Origin: Setophaga petechia
Taxonomy: Eukaryota; Chordata; Aves; Passeriformes; Parulidae
Direction: 5' to 3'
NCBI GenBank assembly: GCA_024362935.1
Contig: JANCRA010000008.1
Coordinates: forward strand, 35,434,557-35,498,556
DNA: 64,000 nucleotides
The notes beneath the pieces are model-generated. The model was not told where the DNA came from. It worked only from the letters and a program-made list of their open reading frames with translations, and searched no databases. The translations under genes were made by a program, and so were the position numbers. Below, in pieces: positions 26,296 to 40,402 of the stretch. Position 1 is the stretch's first letter; the number at the start of each line of letters is the position of its first letter.

Positions 26296-26913
26296 TTTAA
26301 TTGTGTAAGAAAAATGAGTGTTTTTATTTGCTGTCTTGTTTCTATGATATAAATTCCTGGAACCAGTTAATACTTGTAATGAGAGCGTCCCTCTGTTAGT
26401 ATTTAACCTACTGACTTAAACCCGCTCACATGCCTGTACTGTCATCCTCATGAGTGCTCCAGCAGAGAACATGTTGTGTAAGCAAAGCAGCAACCCTGGA
26501 CTGAGTCAGCCTCTAAATTCTTTATACAATTACCACACAAAAAAAAGAGAGCTTGTGTAAACCTAAAATCTCAGGAGAATTTTAGCTTTTTTAAAAGCAT
26601 ATTTCAATTCCATGTAATAAATCTCTTGGAGTCTTGGAGAAATGTAAAAACAAATCATCTGGGACAAGATGAAAGAATATATGAAGTGATAATATGGAAA
26701 ATATAGTCAGTATATGTGGTCCAAGAAAATGTCCATAATGGTTTGAAAAAAGTTTCCAATATGTTTTCTGTCTTCTAAGTGAGTAATTAATATTTCTGCC
26801 ATTTCTGTTGTTTCCTGCTACTGAAATACTTTGGTGATGAATAAGTGATGTGCTTAGGGTCAGGTATCATACCTGAGTGGAAAATTTTATTATTATCATG
26901 ATGATTATCAGTA

Positions 26914-26946
26914 TTGTTGTTGTTGTTGTTGCTGCTGCTGTTGTTA
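26914..26946 (+). repeat. (TTG)n/(CTG)n microsatellite
   Basis: About six GTT units are followed by GCTGCTGCTG and GTTGTTA. It is a short interrupted trinucleotide repeat in intron 1, likely polymorphic. Confidence 0.92.
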
Positions 26947-27880
26947 TTCTGATAAAATTTATTTTTAGTTTGAAATCCTGCAGACAGAACATATACTGTG
27001 TTATATACTTAAATAAATACAAAATTTCATGAGAAATACTATCTTAGCCCACCACTGAATTTATCCTACAAAGTCTGTTAGTTCTTTAATGTCAAAAATC
27101 TTTTATTCCTCTAAATACCTAGAGTAAAAAAAAGTCTCAAGAAAAGACTGGGGAAAAGAAAGCTAATTATCTTTAAGTGATTCAAAGGGTATTGTTCTTG
27201 GCAAATTTTCTCCTTGGTACAACCATTAGAATTCCTGATAATGTGGGGAATGAACAACCTTTAATTATTACTGTAACAAGAAACATGCAGAAGAGAAGTA
27301 AGGAAGCACTCAGCCAGTATCACATTCCTAAGAAAAGCAAGAAGTTCTAAAAATCAGAAGCTTTGAATAATACTTTTTCTTTCCCTACTATGTTTACTTT
27401 CTGTCTCACAGTCTTATTAACAATATTTCATATAGGATTTCATGATCATCCAGTATTACCTTCTGCATCCTTAACTTCTGCCTGGGATTTAGTAAGCAAT
27501 ACCTGCAGAGGAGCATTTCAGAACTGTGACCCACATCTCTGTGGGATCTGGGAAGTTGTACTGTAGAGGAATCCATCTCTAGTTCTTCATTAGACATTTC
27601 CAAATTTACTCGAGTTCCTGACAGGTGATTTACCCACCTCAACTAAATGCAAGTAGCTCAGTGAGAAGAACAGAGGATTGAATATTTAGATCTTTTCAGC
27701 TTAAATCTGGGCAATCATGTATCATTCTATGTCTCCAGGGACAATAAATAGAACTTACAATTTCGCATTTCGCAAGAAACCTTTATGGCAATGAACAGCA
27801 AACAAAAAACGCATCTGCCTTAAAAGAAAAAAAAAGCAAAAACAATTTAGTATGTTAGTATAACTCCAAATATTTTCAGT

Positions 27881-27900
27881 GATCATATATACATATGATC
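27881..27900. repeat. 20-bp inverted repeat
   Basis: Arms GATCATAT and ATATGATC are perfect reverse complements around ATAC. It is a short AT-rich hairpin with no other context. Confidence 0.85.
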
Positions 27901-30900
27901 TACCACCTAGGATAAACCACCAACTAATGATCAAACTGTTTTTCTTCCTTCCTTTGGAAGACTTCTAAGTGACCTGTAAAGGACAGCAGCTTGTCATTCC
28001 AAGTCATTACTACATCATAGTCCAGGCCTAGTGGTATTAAACACAATTCTTATTGCAAGCCCTTTTGAAGATATTCCTTTCAAAAAGAAAAAAAACAGGA
28101 CAAAACAAAACACCAAACCCAAAAGTCTCCTGTAAATCAAAGAGATTAGTTGAGAGAAAGAATCCATTTGCAAACTCCGATAGAACTGTACACATGGAAT
28201 GATTAAAAAAATTGGACCAGTCGGTATTTGGGTAAAAAGAATCTAACTTCCACAAAAGTTACACACCAAAATAGATAAATTAGTATCACTTGAATTTACT
28301 TTAAACTTCCCACCTTTCAGAGGCCTTCCTAATCAGAATTACCATAATTCAGAACTCATATCTCAAAACAGAGAATGGTTATCTCTGGATTAGAGATAAT
28401 TTTTACAATTAATTTTTCAGCTGCTAAGCTCCACATAACTGGCTAAAGTTGTTATCTACATTTTTAATTCTAACAGATGTTCTTTAAAAATATGAGAAGG
28501 GAAGGGTTGCAATCAAGTGAAAGATAAAATTATTCTGTTGTTCATAAAGTTTAGGTATCTGTGCAAATTGGTTGTATACTTCTCATATGAATGAGTATGT
28601 TTGGTGTGGGAAGAGCTCTTCAAAATCAGCTTCTAAGGAGCCAGCTGGAAAGAAATAAATGATCAAGCAAATTAAAAACAGGCAATAGTGTCACTCAGCC
28701 CTCTGGTTTCAGAGAACTTACAGCACATCATTTTTAATGGTTTGGTTTTCTTGGTAAATTAATGAAATTATTGTTCAGGTCCCCAAGAGATCCATGATTT
28801 TCAATACCTAAAAGCTTTTTAATCTGCATTTGTTGAATTATACACAGATTTGAGGACATCATAATCTTTGAGGATTAATCACATAATACCTAGCATAAAA
28901 TGTTCCACAAATATATTGAAACACAGGCATGACAATTCATGGAGTGTTTAAATAAAAAACAAGACTGAACAAAGCTGTGAGGAGGAAAGGCTTTCCATCA
29001 TTTAAGCTAATACACTGAATAAGCACTTTTAAAAATAACCTTGGCATAAGTAATAAAGCAGGCGCTAATTTTATAAAAATGTTCTTGAGTAGTGGAGACT
29101 CTAAATTCTAACTTAAGCGTCCCTCACAATCACATATCCAAGTCTCATATGAAATGTCAGCAGCAAAAAAATACCGTGTACGTTGACACAGCATCCAAAC
29201 TCGAAGTCCAGCATCCCTTCTGTGTGAAGGGTTTACATGTGCCTCCAGTGCCATTTGCTGCACACTTCTTTCACTGAAATGAGCAACAGCCGCTGCCTTC
29301 AACAAACGGCACCAGCAGAGTGGGACTCTGGGCCACATTGTGCAGAATCCCACACAAGTGGCTGCACAGCTACCAAACTACTCAGGAAATAAGCAGCTGT
29401 AGGATTGACTCCACACAGATATCAGAATAAGGCTTCTATAGAGCAAAATAAGAAGTTATTTTATGATTGAAAGCAAGATATATTCCCTGTCTCAAATCTG
29501 CCTGATGTATTACGGTAAATGACGAAGGATTATAGACTTGCTGAAAGCACTTAAAAAATCGATCAAATTTTTCAAGATGTAAAATTATGACACAAGAAAG
29601 TGTCCATTAAGGCAGGGAAAAATTTAAAAATCATTGATTTCTGGGGAGTTAGGATCAATCTTTTTGAGTATGAAATTGAATGTGCAACCTTCACCCAAGG
29701 GGCAAGCAATCTCTTTAACCTCACCTAAGGGACAACAATTCCACCTTGCTTCCAAATAAGAAAGAATTGTTTTTACTCGTGAACCTGCTGTTTTCCTAAT
29801 GATGACAGCTTGCTTTTTCTCTGCCCAGCTTTACAGTCCTGAGTTAAGTGAAGATCAGAAGTGAATGATCACTGTACCTACCAGTGCAAAGGAAGGATAA
29901 GGAATGCTGCGATTTATCCCTGACACAGTCGTGCCAAAAGAGAAGCAATGCTGGCGCTATCTTTCCCAAGAACATGACGGTCACATTAAGATCAGTCCAC
30001 CATACAGGAAGTGTCATTCAAGTCCTCCATCAACTGGAAGAAGACATTACCCTTATACCTATGAATCACAATGAAAGGGCAAGCTGTGCTTCAGAAAAAA
30101 AATTTAGTTTTTCTTACAGTCATCCCCTGATTCATAACAAGCCCATCAATTTTTGAGCTTCTTAAAGGTACTCTCAGACATCCATTGCTACTACGCCACA
30201 TCTTTTCCCCAGTAACTTGTTCAGCAGAGACACTTTGAACAAAAGAAATGGCAGAGAGAAAAGGAATTGGGAAACATGACAGTATTTGATCTTGAAAGAC
30301 TGCTGTATAAGTACTTCTCATTGATCATTAAGAATAGGAAATACTTATTAATATTGAGCTGCAATGATATTCATAATTTCTTCTGTAAAGGAAATTCTGG
30401 TTTAAAATGAAGAACAATCTTACACTCTGATAGTAGTATATTGACAAGCATTATTGACTACACCATGGAATTGAAATGGATTTGGGTTTGTATGGCCCAT
30501 CCCTTTTCTAACAGTTCATTCTGCCATTTGCAAAGACATGCTATTCCACTTATTTTTTGAATAATTTTTTGATTTAAAATTAATGTTGCAAGGCCCTCAA
30601 GAAGTGTCATAAAACATTTCAAAGCCAGCAGAATGATATAATTTTTATGCAGTGAGCCCCGTAGCACTGCATTTCAACTGTCATGATGATATCTTAATAT
30701 TTCATAAACGTTCTTCCTTATTTTATGAATTTCAGGCAGTAATCTAAAAGGCAGTCTGAGTAAAAAGAGTATTTTTTGAATACATGTTTCCCTGGCACAC
30801 GCAAGTGAACTTAGTGAATCAAATCCTCCAGAATTATTCAAAAGTTTATCTGCATTGTTTACATATTCCAATTCCAAGATATTTTCTTCTCAAAATTGAG

Positions 30901-33900
30901 CTGTTCAGGTTTCTAATTTTATAGACATCCATCTGATATACGCGAAAGTTAAGGACACACTTAAAAACAAATTATTTTGTTTCATTCTAATTCAGAACAA
31001 GGGAATTTTAGGACTGTGTTTGTCACATTCAAAACAAGGGTCTTGGCTTTCTGACCACAGTACTTTATGTGGAAACATTAATTTGAGGTAGACTACTGTT
31101 ACATTATCACATAAACCAGTTGTTACCAAGGTTGAATAGGTGTTAGGCTTGCTGGAAATGTTTGTTAGTTTGTTAGTTTTGGTTTTTTTTACTCTGTAAT
31201 TAATTGCAAAGTTTTTAAAGACACAGTATAAGATGGGTCCCTAGTTAAAAGCAGAACAAAAAAAAAACTGTCTGAAGCTCCTTCTACTAATACAAAGACC
31301 TTAAGTAAGGTAACTATGTTTGTGTGCTACTTAAAATGATGGAGTTGTCTGAATTTTGTGCCTAGATATTAGACAGATGCTTTTATTCCTAGCTTTAATT
31401 TATACTTTCTCTGATATTTTGCAGTTAATCAAACCAACATTAGATATTTCTGTTAAAATAATTTACTTTTAATCTTATTATATCCTAAAAATCTTATTTT
31501 TGTGTTTGTGTTTTCCCTACACCAGAGACTTGCTATATTTATGCTACGTTAAAAGAGATATGGAACAACAAAAACATTGCCACAAAAGTAATTTTATAAT
31601 CTGTCTGTATAGAATTCACCAGAAACTGAAGCACAGACTGTTTCCAAGCACAATGTCAGATTTTTATTTTTTTTTAATTTTTTAGGCAACTTTTTATAAC
31701 ATTCTCTGTCCTTAAATGGACATACATTTTCCCTTTCCATACACACTCAGTGTCTTGTAGCTTATTCACTCTAACTCCCAAATAGTACAGAGAAAAATCA
31801 TATGCATAATATTTCAACTGTGAACTTATGTAGCCTATCAGAGACTTCCATTTGAAACCTTTCGTCAATACTATTATTAAATATTTTGTCACTATTAGTT
31901 ATTGTCTTTTTGTAATCTCTTTGCCTTCTGCAAACATATTTCTGCTACTATTCCTCAGCTGCCCTCCAGCAATGAAGCAAATGACATGGAAAAGTTTGTT
32001 TTGTTGGTCTGTTGTCCAGAATAAGTACAAATTGTAAATGATGAACAATTATTAAACTCCAGGAGTTCAAAACTGGAATTCTGCTTTAGGCTTATATATA
32101 AAATATTACACAATTAAATAATTAGATCACTGAAACGAAATAATCAGAGTCATAATGATACAACTCTACACTTTTATCACTGTATGCACAGCTAGATTTC
32201 TGCATACTACAGAAAGTGTAACTTAAGACCCAAGCTATCTAAAGAATGTAGACTGTATTTTCTGAAGGGAAAAACATATTTATAAAGTGAAAAGGTATAA
32301 ATACCTATAAATATTAAGCACACCTGAAATTATATTGCCCTAATAATGACTAGAATAAACCATTAAATAGGGCTGAAATACTTTGTCTAACCATGACACA
32401 AGTGGCATAATCCCCTAAGAAGATTTTTCTCCCCAGGAGGATAAATTTTAATTGCATTCTTTGTCAGGACAAATAGTTATGAAAAACAATTTGTAGTTAC
32501 AAAAGTATTACAGACTGGTAGAAGATGTCCATGCCCAAATGTGACTAGTGGACCAGACTCTTTGGTAGTCATGAATGAAAGAATTTAATTTTACAATTAA
32601 AAAAAAATCCAACATATTATATTACTGATTAGCATATCCACCTCTTCATTAAAAGGGACTGAGTTTGCCCTATCACAGTACATTTATTCACAGAATTTTA
32701 TGTGCTAAAGTTTAGACATGAAAATCTACACTTCTACTTAAAGATGTGCAGAGGGTTTAAGTGAGCCAGGCACTCAGGATTTTTGATATAAGGTTCATAC
32801 TGTAAGTACAGGTCCTAACTGTGTTAAAGACAAAAGGCATGTTATGTGTTTTTTGGCTGACATTATCTCCATTTTACCAATGAAAAATAAAATGGAAAGG
32901 TGAACTCAGGTGATCTTACACATTGTGAGCAAGGCATAAAGTGGACCACAAGGGCTTCAGGATAACTTCTGGAGTAACTATAGAGGAAAACAGAGATAAA
33001 ATGATAAAGAGTTCTGGTAAAGAAGGTATGAAATCAGTTAAAGCATCGCTGAGAAATCAGGATAAAAAAAAAAAAAAGAGTGAGAAAGTAAGTCAGACTT
33101 CCTAGAGAAGTTCTACACCACTCTCCTAAAAAGTCACCCTTAAAATAACCTACTTTTATTAGTACTAAGACAACTAATTTCATATGAAATAGTAGTATAT
33201 TAAATTGAATCTCAAGTGTGAAGATGACAGTTTGATTCCTATTCTTCTGTCAGCATCCTTACTCTTCTCAGGGCACCTTACCCATGCTAAAAAAAAGATT
33301 CAGTCTCATGTGAAGGCATAACTAAAGAAAAATTTCTCCAATTTTTGCAAGAAAAATTAAATGTTCAGCTATTAATACAGTTGCTATCAATGTGAGGCCT
33401 ACTCTCCCACCTTCAAAGCACACCTTGATGACATTAATCCAGAATTATTTCATCTGCAGCCAGGGATAAGCTTAACATAATGGAATCTTTCTGAAGTCAG
33501 GTTGATTAAAACAGCCCTATGAATGCTAACCAAGCTAAAAATAGGTGCTAAATTATTTTAATCTTGTTATTGAATAGTAACAAGACATCACAAAATGAAA
33601 CCAATTTATATTATACAAATTGGTTTCTCTGCTCTAAAAGATCTCGGGAAATGGCAGGGCATTTCATTATGGGTGTGAAGGAAGGAAAAGAGTTGCAACA
33701 CTTGAAGACTTGTTTCACACAGCTTTGCTTTCCACATAAAAACAGGTTTTAAAAGATTCTGAGCAAACATATCCAAAATATTTTAGAATTTGGGTTAGAC
33801 CCTCTTGAAAAACATGAAGAAAAAGTGAGATTTAACCCAAAAGATCATGAAGTCTCAATAGCTTTGTACGTCTAGGCTCAGGCACCCTTGTTGAAAGCAG

Positions 33901-36203
33901 TGCAGAGGATTGCCAGCTATTTGAAACATGACATACACATGCTTAGGAATTATGTCTGGCAGATAAACACATCATCACATCCAGCATCCACTGGCACCCC
34001 CAGCACAGAGCTCCCTGCCCAATTCACAGCCTGATGCCATGAGGACAGTGAGCATCACTCCCTGCGGCCTCACGTACGTGGGAATGTGAAACGATGCACA
34101 CAACAGCTCTACAACAGTGACAGTGTAAGAACAAACACACAGACAAAAACACTTCCCAAAAACAGGCCTTTCCCCATCTGCCTGCCATTCTCCTTGCAGG
34201 ATGACCTGCTCAGTGCTAAGGCAAAACTCCTAACATGTTCCACAAAGAGGTTATTTACTGCAGGACTTGCTGCTGAGCCACACTGTATACACACAACACA
34301 TATAACCAGTATGTAACACATCTTCCAGCATAACAGTTTGTGCAAGCAGTCTTTGAATGCTGCTGCTCCTGTAGGACCTTTAAATGTCTGTCAGAGAAGG
34401 GATGGCCAAGCTCTCTCAAACCAGGAAGACTTTCAGTTATCCTGTGCAAAATTCTCCATGCAGCCTCATGGTCACCAAATCTGTTGTACAGGAAGAACAA
34501 CCTCTAACCCTTCCTGTATGGTTTCTGCAGGACCACTAGCAGTGGCCCGGCATTAATTCCACATTGAGAGTCTTCCTCATATTGCATCATATTAGAACAA
34601 AAGATACCTTTGTCCTCTCACTGTTTAGCTACCTAGGTGCTTGGATACGTACTGAAGTCAGCTCAGCTCTTCTTTAATGCCAGTGTGTTAGAGTGATGTA
34701 TTTACAAGAAAAGGATAGTGAAATAGTATAGAGAACCAGAAATAGTGTATAAAATAGTGTTGTGTCAGACTACAGTCTGACATAAGATTGTACTGCATCA
34801 TTTCATAAGCTTCAAGGAAAATACCCACAAAATAATTCCATATAGGAGACACATTTCAGGAGCACTTGTCCTCCAAGAATTTAAAGCATTGATAATAAAA
34901 GAGAGTTGCAGGCCAATACTGCATAGAAATTGCTCAAAGGTCTTTCAGACATAAAATTGTGAAGCTGCTTTATCTAAAGGCCAGGAAATGCCTGAGGTCT
35001 CAATACTCTTCAAGTAAATGCAGAAAAATATTGAATGCAGGCCTACAAGTGTACAGCACATATTCACATAATTGTCAGTCTTAAACCCACATAATTCAAT
35101 TTCTCACAGTGTTATTTAGTAAGTTCTTAGATTCAAGTTTCTGTGAGAAGATAACCACACATGATCCCATTTTTGATGGAAAGATTGAAGACTGCATAAC
35201 ATAAGGAAGGAAAATCATATCTTATGTAAGATAAAAAAAGCTTAAAAGCCCACAGACTGAAATCAAGATTTTCCTTTTATATTGGGATCTGACTCTAAGC
35301 TATGAATACTGTCATTCCTGTCATTCCAGAGGTGACCTCTCAATAGAAGTCCTGAGAAACACTACAGAAGCATGCATGGAGGAAGAAGCTTCTGTCATAG
35401 TACATATCATAATAACTTCAAATCAGTATGAGGCCTTGCTATTCACTGATTGACAATTCAGATATACTTTAGATAGGTGAAGTTCTTACTATGTGGCTTA
35501 TGCAGAGTTGCAGAGACATATCTTAGAAAATTTTTCAAATAAATTGCTCCTTTATCATCTCTTTCACAATCTAGATGCATAGCTATTATAGGAAGTAACT
35601 TTAGAGTTTAGACAAAAATGTCAGGTAAAAACTCTATCTAACGGTACTATTATTCACACAGGTAATTTATCTTTTTTTATTTTTGCAACAAAAAAAATTA
35701 TTATTTTTGTTTAACTCAATTGCAACAAGGAGTTGTAAATGCCAAACATAGTCCTTTAATTACTACAATTATTTACGCTTTTGTAAGAAATTACATAAAA
35801 CAATTGAAAGAAGTATTCATTTAAGAAATCAGCATTTTATTTAGGTATGAAAGGCCATAGACTATAAGGTAAAAGGATAAAAGGACTTTTATATTCACTA
35901 GTGTACATGCATGTTCGGTTGCGCAATAACCTCTCCAACAAGGTTACCAGGAAAGAGAAACATTCAGCAAATTCACCTTAAATTAAGGTATCATGAAATC
36001 TGTCCAGCAACTTAAGAGGGAGGGCTACAAAGATCAACAGACTTACACAGTGTTTGAACTGGTGTGAAAAACAGTGAATGTTTTGAGGATGTCTGCATTT
36101 ACCTTCTCAAAACAAGCTGGGCTTTTAATGTTGAGTTCAATCAACCTCCTGCTTGCTTTTCCATCAGTGTAGCATCATTGCATAAACACACAATCAAAAA
36201 AAC

Positions 36204-36219
36204 AAAAAAAAAAAAAAAA
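36204..36219 (+). repeat. A16 run
   Basis: A homopolymer next to CAAAAAAAC. Similar A14-A15 runs lie at 16821-16834, 18559-18573, 33064-33077 and 51536-51550. None has a recognisable SINE or retrocopy attached. Confidence 0.85.
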
Positions 36220-37360
36220 GAAGAGTGAATTTTGCTGAGCAGCCACATTAACTACATGAGAGGACACTGATTCTCAATTCCATAAATAAGACTGTTACTC
36301 TTATCACATGTTTCTGCACTTTACAAATAAAGAGCTTGGCATTCTTTCACTCTGCATGGGTTGTCTTCTCACTCAGCACTTAGTTTTGCATCAGTTCCAC
36401 TTGCTGGAAGCTTCTTATTCAGATTTAATCTAATACTGATGATTATTACCAAGACAACAGGCAGAAAAGGGAGTGTGAAATATGAATACAGAGCTTGAAA
36501 AAGATTATTCTCATCACTGATGAGACAAGAATCACATAGCAGAAAATCAAACCATGGGACTTCCTGTGCCATCAAAAGGCTCTTAAATGTTTGATTGGAG
36601 AAACTAGTTAGTAAAAACTGTCCAAAGAGAGGAAACACATTTGAACTCAAACACTGCTGAGAAAGCAGCATGCAAGAGTTTCCCAAGGACTGATAAGCTC
36701 TGGAGACCAATTGTCCCACTGAGACTGCAACAGCGGCTACACCCATGATGCTGGCAGGCTTGTTAAAAACGCACACAGGCACACACAAACATCAACAAGA
36801 TGCTGTACAGCTCATGCCACCCAAGAATGCAGCTCCTGGTACACACAGACAAGGGCTATGGCATCATTTGCATACCTGATAAGTGAACAGCCCCCTGAAG
36901 CTCTTCCTCAATACCCAACTAGAAGCCCCTCCAGGCATGTCTGCACAGTCCCCTGCTTCTGGGTACATTGCCTTACTGAATAAAAGATGTCCAACCAGAA
37001 ATACTGGTTGTGATTTGGGTATTACCTCAAGTATTACTTCTAATATGAAAAAGATAATTTACAACGCTGACAAAGAGGTAGTATGAGGGCTGTTTGCAGA
37101 GATGAAACCAGGAGAAACATTATCTTAATTGTCTGCAGTTTTCAAGGCCTCCAGTAGAGAAGATATTAGCTAAGAGCAAAGCTTGAGCAGTGTGCTGGCA
37201 TTCACTGGGCTCCAAAGGAAATGGTCATACTGCCAAATGTAATTTTTCCAGCTGCCAAACCTTGATAAGTCCAAAGTCCTGTGACCTTGGACAGAAATTA
37301 AACCTTTGCAGACATAAGGATAGATTTCCACAAGGGAAAAGATGAAGAACAGAGGTAAGT

Positions 37361-37627
37361 AGGGACAGGACAAGAGGAAATGGCCTCAAACCATGCCAGG
37401 AAAGGTTCAGGTAGAACATTAGGGAGAATTTTTTCAGAGAAAGCATTGCCAAGCACTGGAATGGGCTGCGCAGGGAAGAAGCAGGGTCACCAATCCTGGG
37501 AGCATTAAAGAACCAACTGGACATGGCACTTGTTGCTATGGGTTGGTTCACATTGTGGTGTTTAGTAAAAAGTTGGACTTGATGATCTTGTAAGTCTTCT
37601 CCAACCTTAATAATTCTATGATTCTAG
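37361..37627 (+). mobile_element. CR1 LINE fragment with intact 3' terminus
   Basis: It begins with GGGACAGGACAAGAGGAAATGGCCTCAAA and follows CR1 through GTTCAGGTAGAACATTAGGGAGAA, GCACTGGAATGGGCTGC.CAGGGAAG, GGTCACCAATCCTGGGAGCATTAAA and TTGGACTTGATGATCTTGTAAG. It ends in ATTCTATGATTCTA, the 8-bp repeat that forms the natural 3' end of CR1 elements. It is 5'-truncated; no TSD was found, as usual for CR1. Confidence 0.94.
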
Positions 37628-40254
37628 AAAATGAAAGGAGATTATGTTGACAGAAGCTGCTTTTGTGGGGCAAACAAAAGCAGGAAAGAAATTTTTTAGG
37701 GTTTTGATTACTGGAATTGAAGTAAACTGCTGACTCTACAGCACTGGCAGCAGATGCGTAAAAGAAAGAGGTTCAGAGAGTTTGAGAGAGCAAAACACAA
37801 ACTGTAGCTGTTTATTTTCTATTATTCACCATAGATGGCTGTTGAATTGCCTTAATGTAGGTGGTAAAGGGCCAACTGAAGCCTGCAACTAAAACATGAA
37901 CCTATCTTCCCTAATCTTTCCCTTTTGTGTTTATCCTGACCATATATGATTAGCATCACTGAACTAGATGATCCCAGGCTTGCTTTATCTTCCTTGAAAA
38001 CGATATCTGATATCATGTGTTTAGCTGTGTTTTCAAATGTGACCAGTTAAGTGCCTGAAATTTCACAGGTTTTTTTTCCAGTTACATCAATAATACATTA
38101 GTAACCACTGCAGTTACAAGAAAGGAAATTCAAAAGGCAGATCTAGCCAAACATTTAAAATTTAATGACTGTATTGCAACATGTGTGCAGCTTATATATT
38201 ATCCTGTTAGAACATGCTGTCGTATTAACATGCAGTTAAAACAGCCCATGGTAAGGAATCAGGCAGGAGCTCTTCCACAGCAAAATCCCTCCTTACACAA
38301 GACTACCAAGTATTGCAGGCTAAAAGTCCCATTATAACAAGTGTAACAATGCTGGAAACTATAAGCTGCAATTTTAGCTACCTTGCTTATATTCCTTTAT
38401 TCCTCATTTAGAAAATGTTTTTCATACATTATATTGGCTGTTTCTGAAGTTTCCTTCATTTGCTCATTCCAACAGATACTTCTGTTTCACCACACTTATT
38501 TTCTGCTTGTCCAGCACTGTCTGAAATCTCTCTCCAGAGCAGCGACAATGCATTGTGAAAGAGAGTGAATCAAGTTAATAGCCATGCTTGCTACATTTAT
38601 GATGCATCAAAGAGTTGTAAGGGGAAAATGCAACTATGGAAACAAACTGTTTCTTCATTTCAGCCTTTTTTTCTTGCTCTTTTAATTTTTTTTTTCTTCC
38701 TAGACTGCATGCCTTTGTTCACAGAAAGTTTGGAAAAATTCTCTCGGAGTAGCAGAACTCCTATTTGCTTAAATCAGATCAGATGTCTGCCCTAAAACCA
38801 GACACAACAGAAAAGAATATAAGTTATTATTCATTCTGTTTGCCTTATACAAATGACAACAGCAAACAGAAGAATATACTGGACAAGAACTCACAGGAAA
38901 GTTTTCTAAAGGAATTGAGGAATCCAACTGGAATAGAGGCATGAAAACATAAATTGTTTCATTCTTATTAAATATTTTATTACTATTATTATATTAAAAT
39001 TAAATTATTTAGTCCACTGCTTTTTAAAGCAGGGAATTCTCTTTAGTCCAAGATATTTTGCTTAAACATATACATACAAAGTAGTAAATGAGTACAAGAT
39101 GCCCCAGGATATGACTTCGCCAATCACAGGAGTGCAACACTTAAGTGCAATTAGCACCTAAAATATCTACATTGTATGTCTTATCCACGAGCTTTCTTCT
39201 TAATTTACATGGAGGAGAAAAAAAAAAGCTATCAAGAACCTCCTTCATCGGCAAACATCTTAACTACTTACTCAAATCACTCAAATGCCCTCAATCAAAT
39301 GCAAACACCATGACCAGAAACTGACTAGCTTGGTAGAGCCCCCTACTGATTACAGAGAGGAAAGGAATAATAACAAACCATTTATCTCAATGCTGATTTC
39401 ATCTTAGGCAAATATGTAAGTATCAATTAATGACAAAAGCAATTTTCTATTTGAAATTTGTTTACTTCTGGAAAAGCAAATAAAAGTTCTGGACAGCTAA
39501 AGCCTAATAATAGACCAAACTGTGAAATTATTGTTGTAGAATATAAAGCAAATAACAATGACCATTAACACACAATTTTAATGTGCATTAAACTACAAAC
39601 TTTGTGTTTCATAACTTTGATTTGCTATTTACACAGAATATTGGAATTACCATCTCTCTCAGCACTGTGGCAGGCATAAAAAACACCATCCTGTTTGTGC
39701 TAATACATACTACCGAAAGATAAAAACAAGTCAAATTTTATTCTCCTAAAACTTTGTCCTCCAAATTTTAATTCTGCATCACAATTTATAAGGGGAAGAA
39801 GGTATCCAAGAAAAGAATTGGAACAGGAGATAACACAAAAACTTACATGACCATTAACTATACAGGAGTTAGCACAAGTGGGATTTACTTCATGAAGTTC
39901 ATGCAGGAAATCCTATTTCAAAATTACTGGTAGAAAATTAAAGACAGAACTGTAATGTAATATTACCAACACTTACATCCAGATTAAGTGCAAGAGTTAA
40001 TATTTCTAAAACATTACCTAGTTCAAGAATGTATTAGTTCATTTCCCACTTTATCTTAGTAAAAACTTACTATCGTATATTCTTTGTTTCACACTTCAGT
40101 GAAGTGAAAGGAGAAGGCAGAGAAAAGCTCATGACTTGCTGCCACTGGTATTTGACAGAAGACCCTTTCCTATGCTAAGGGAGTAGATAGATGCATTCCT
40201 GTAACTGTTTCTTGGCAACGCAAAGGAAAGAAAGTGACATATTTTTTCCTTTCC

Positions 40255-40402
40255 CTTTGCTTTTTTGTAGGGTGTTTTTTTTCTCTTTTTCAGGGGGTAT
40301 TTTTTCTATTTTTGGTTTGGTTTTTGGTGGGTGGTTTTTCTGTTTGTTTGTTTTTTGGTTTTTTTTTTGTTTGGTTGGTGGGTTTTTTTTTGTTTTTAAA
40401 CC
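40255..40402 (+). repeat. G/T-rich low-complexity tract
   Basis: About 150 bp consist almost only of T and G (runs of T4-T10 separated by GG, GGTTTGG, GTTTGTTTG), with almost no A or C on this strand. Phe/Gly/Val-rich frames on the plus strand and Lys/Pro-rich frames on the minus strand (40175-40532) come from this composition and are not genes. The extreme strand asymmetry is notable. Confidence 0.9.

Larger units (their letters stand above)
26037..37360. other. Intronic sequence, nothing recognised apart from small repeats
   Basis: Unique intronic DNA containing the palindrome and microsatellite listed separately. About 33950-34560 is less AT-rich and gives overlapping short frames on both strands. 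A 139-codon minus frame at 36369-36788 is the longest in the AT-rich part, but it matches nothing I know and has no splice or promoter support. Confidence 0.55.

Noticed and set aside
36369..36788. 139-codon minus-strand frame with a hydrophobic stretch
   Set aside because: No recognisable domain, no promoter or splice evidence, and isolated short frames of this length are expected in 56 kb of intron.
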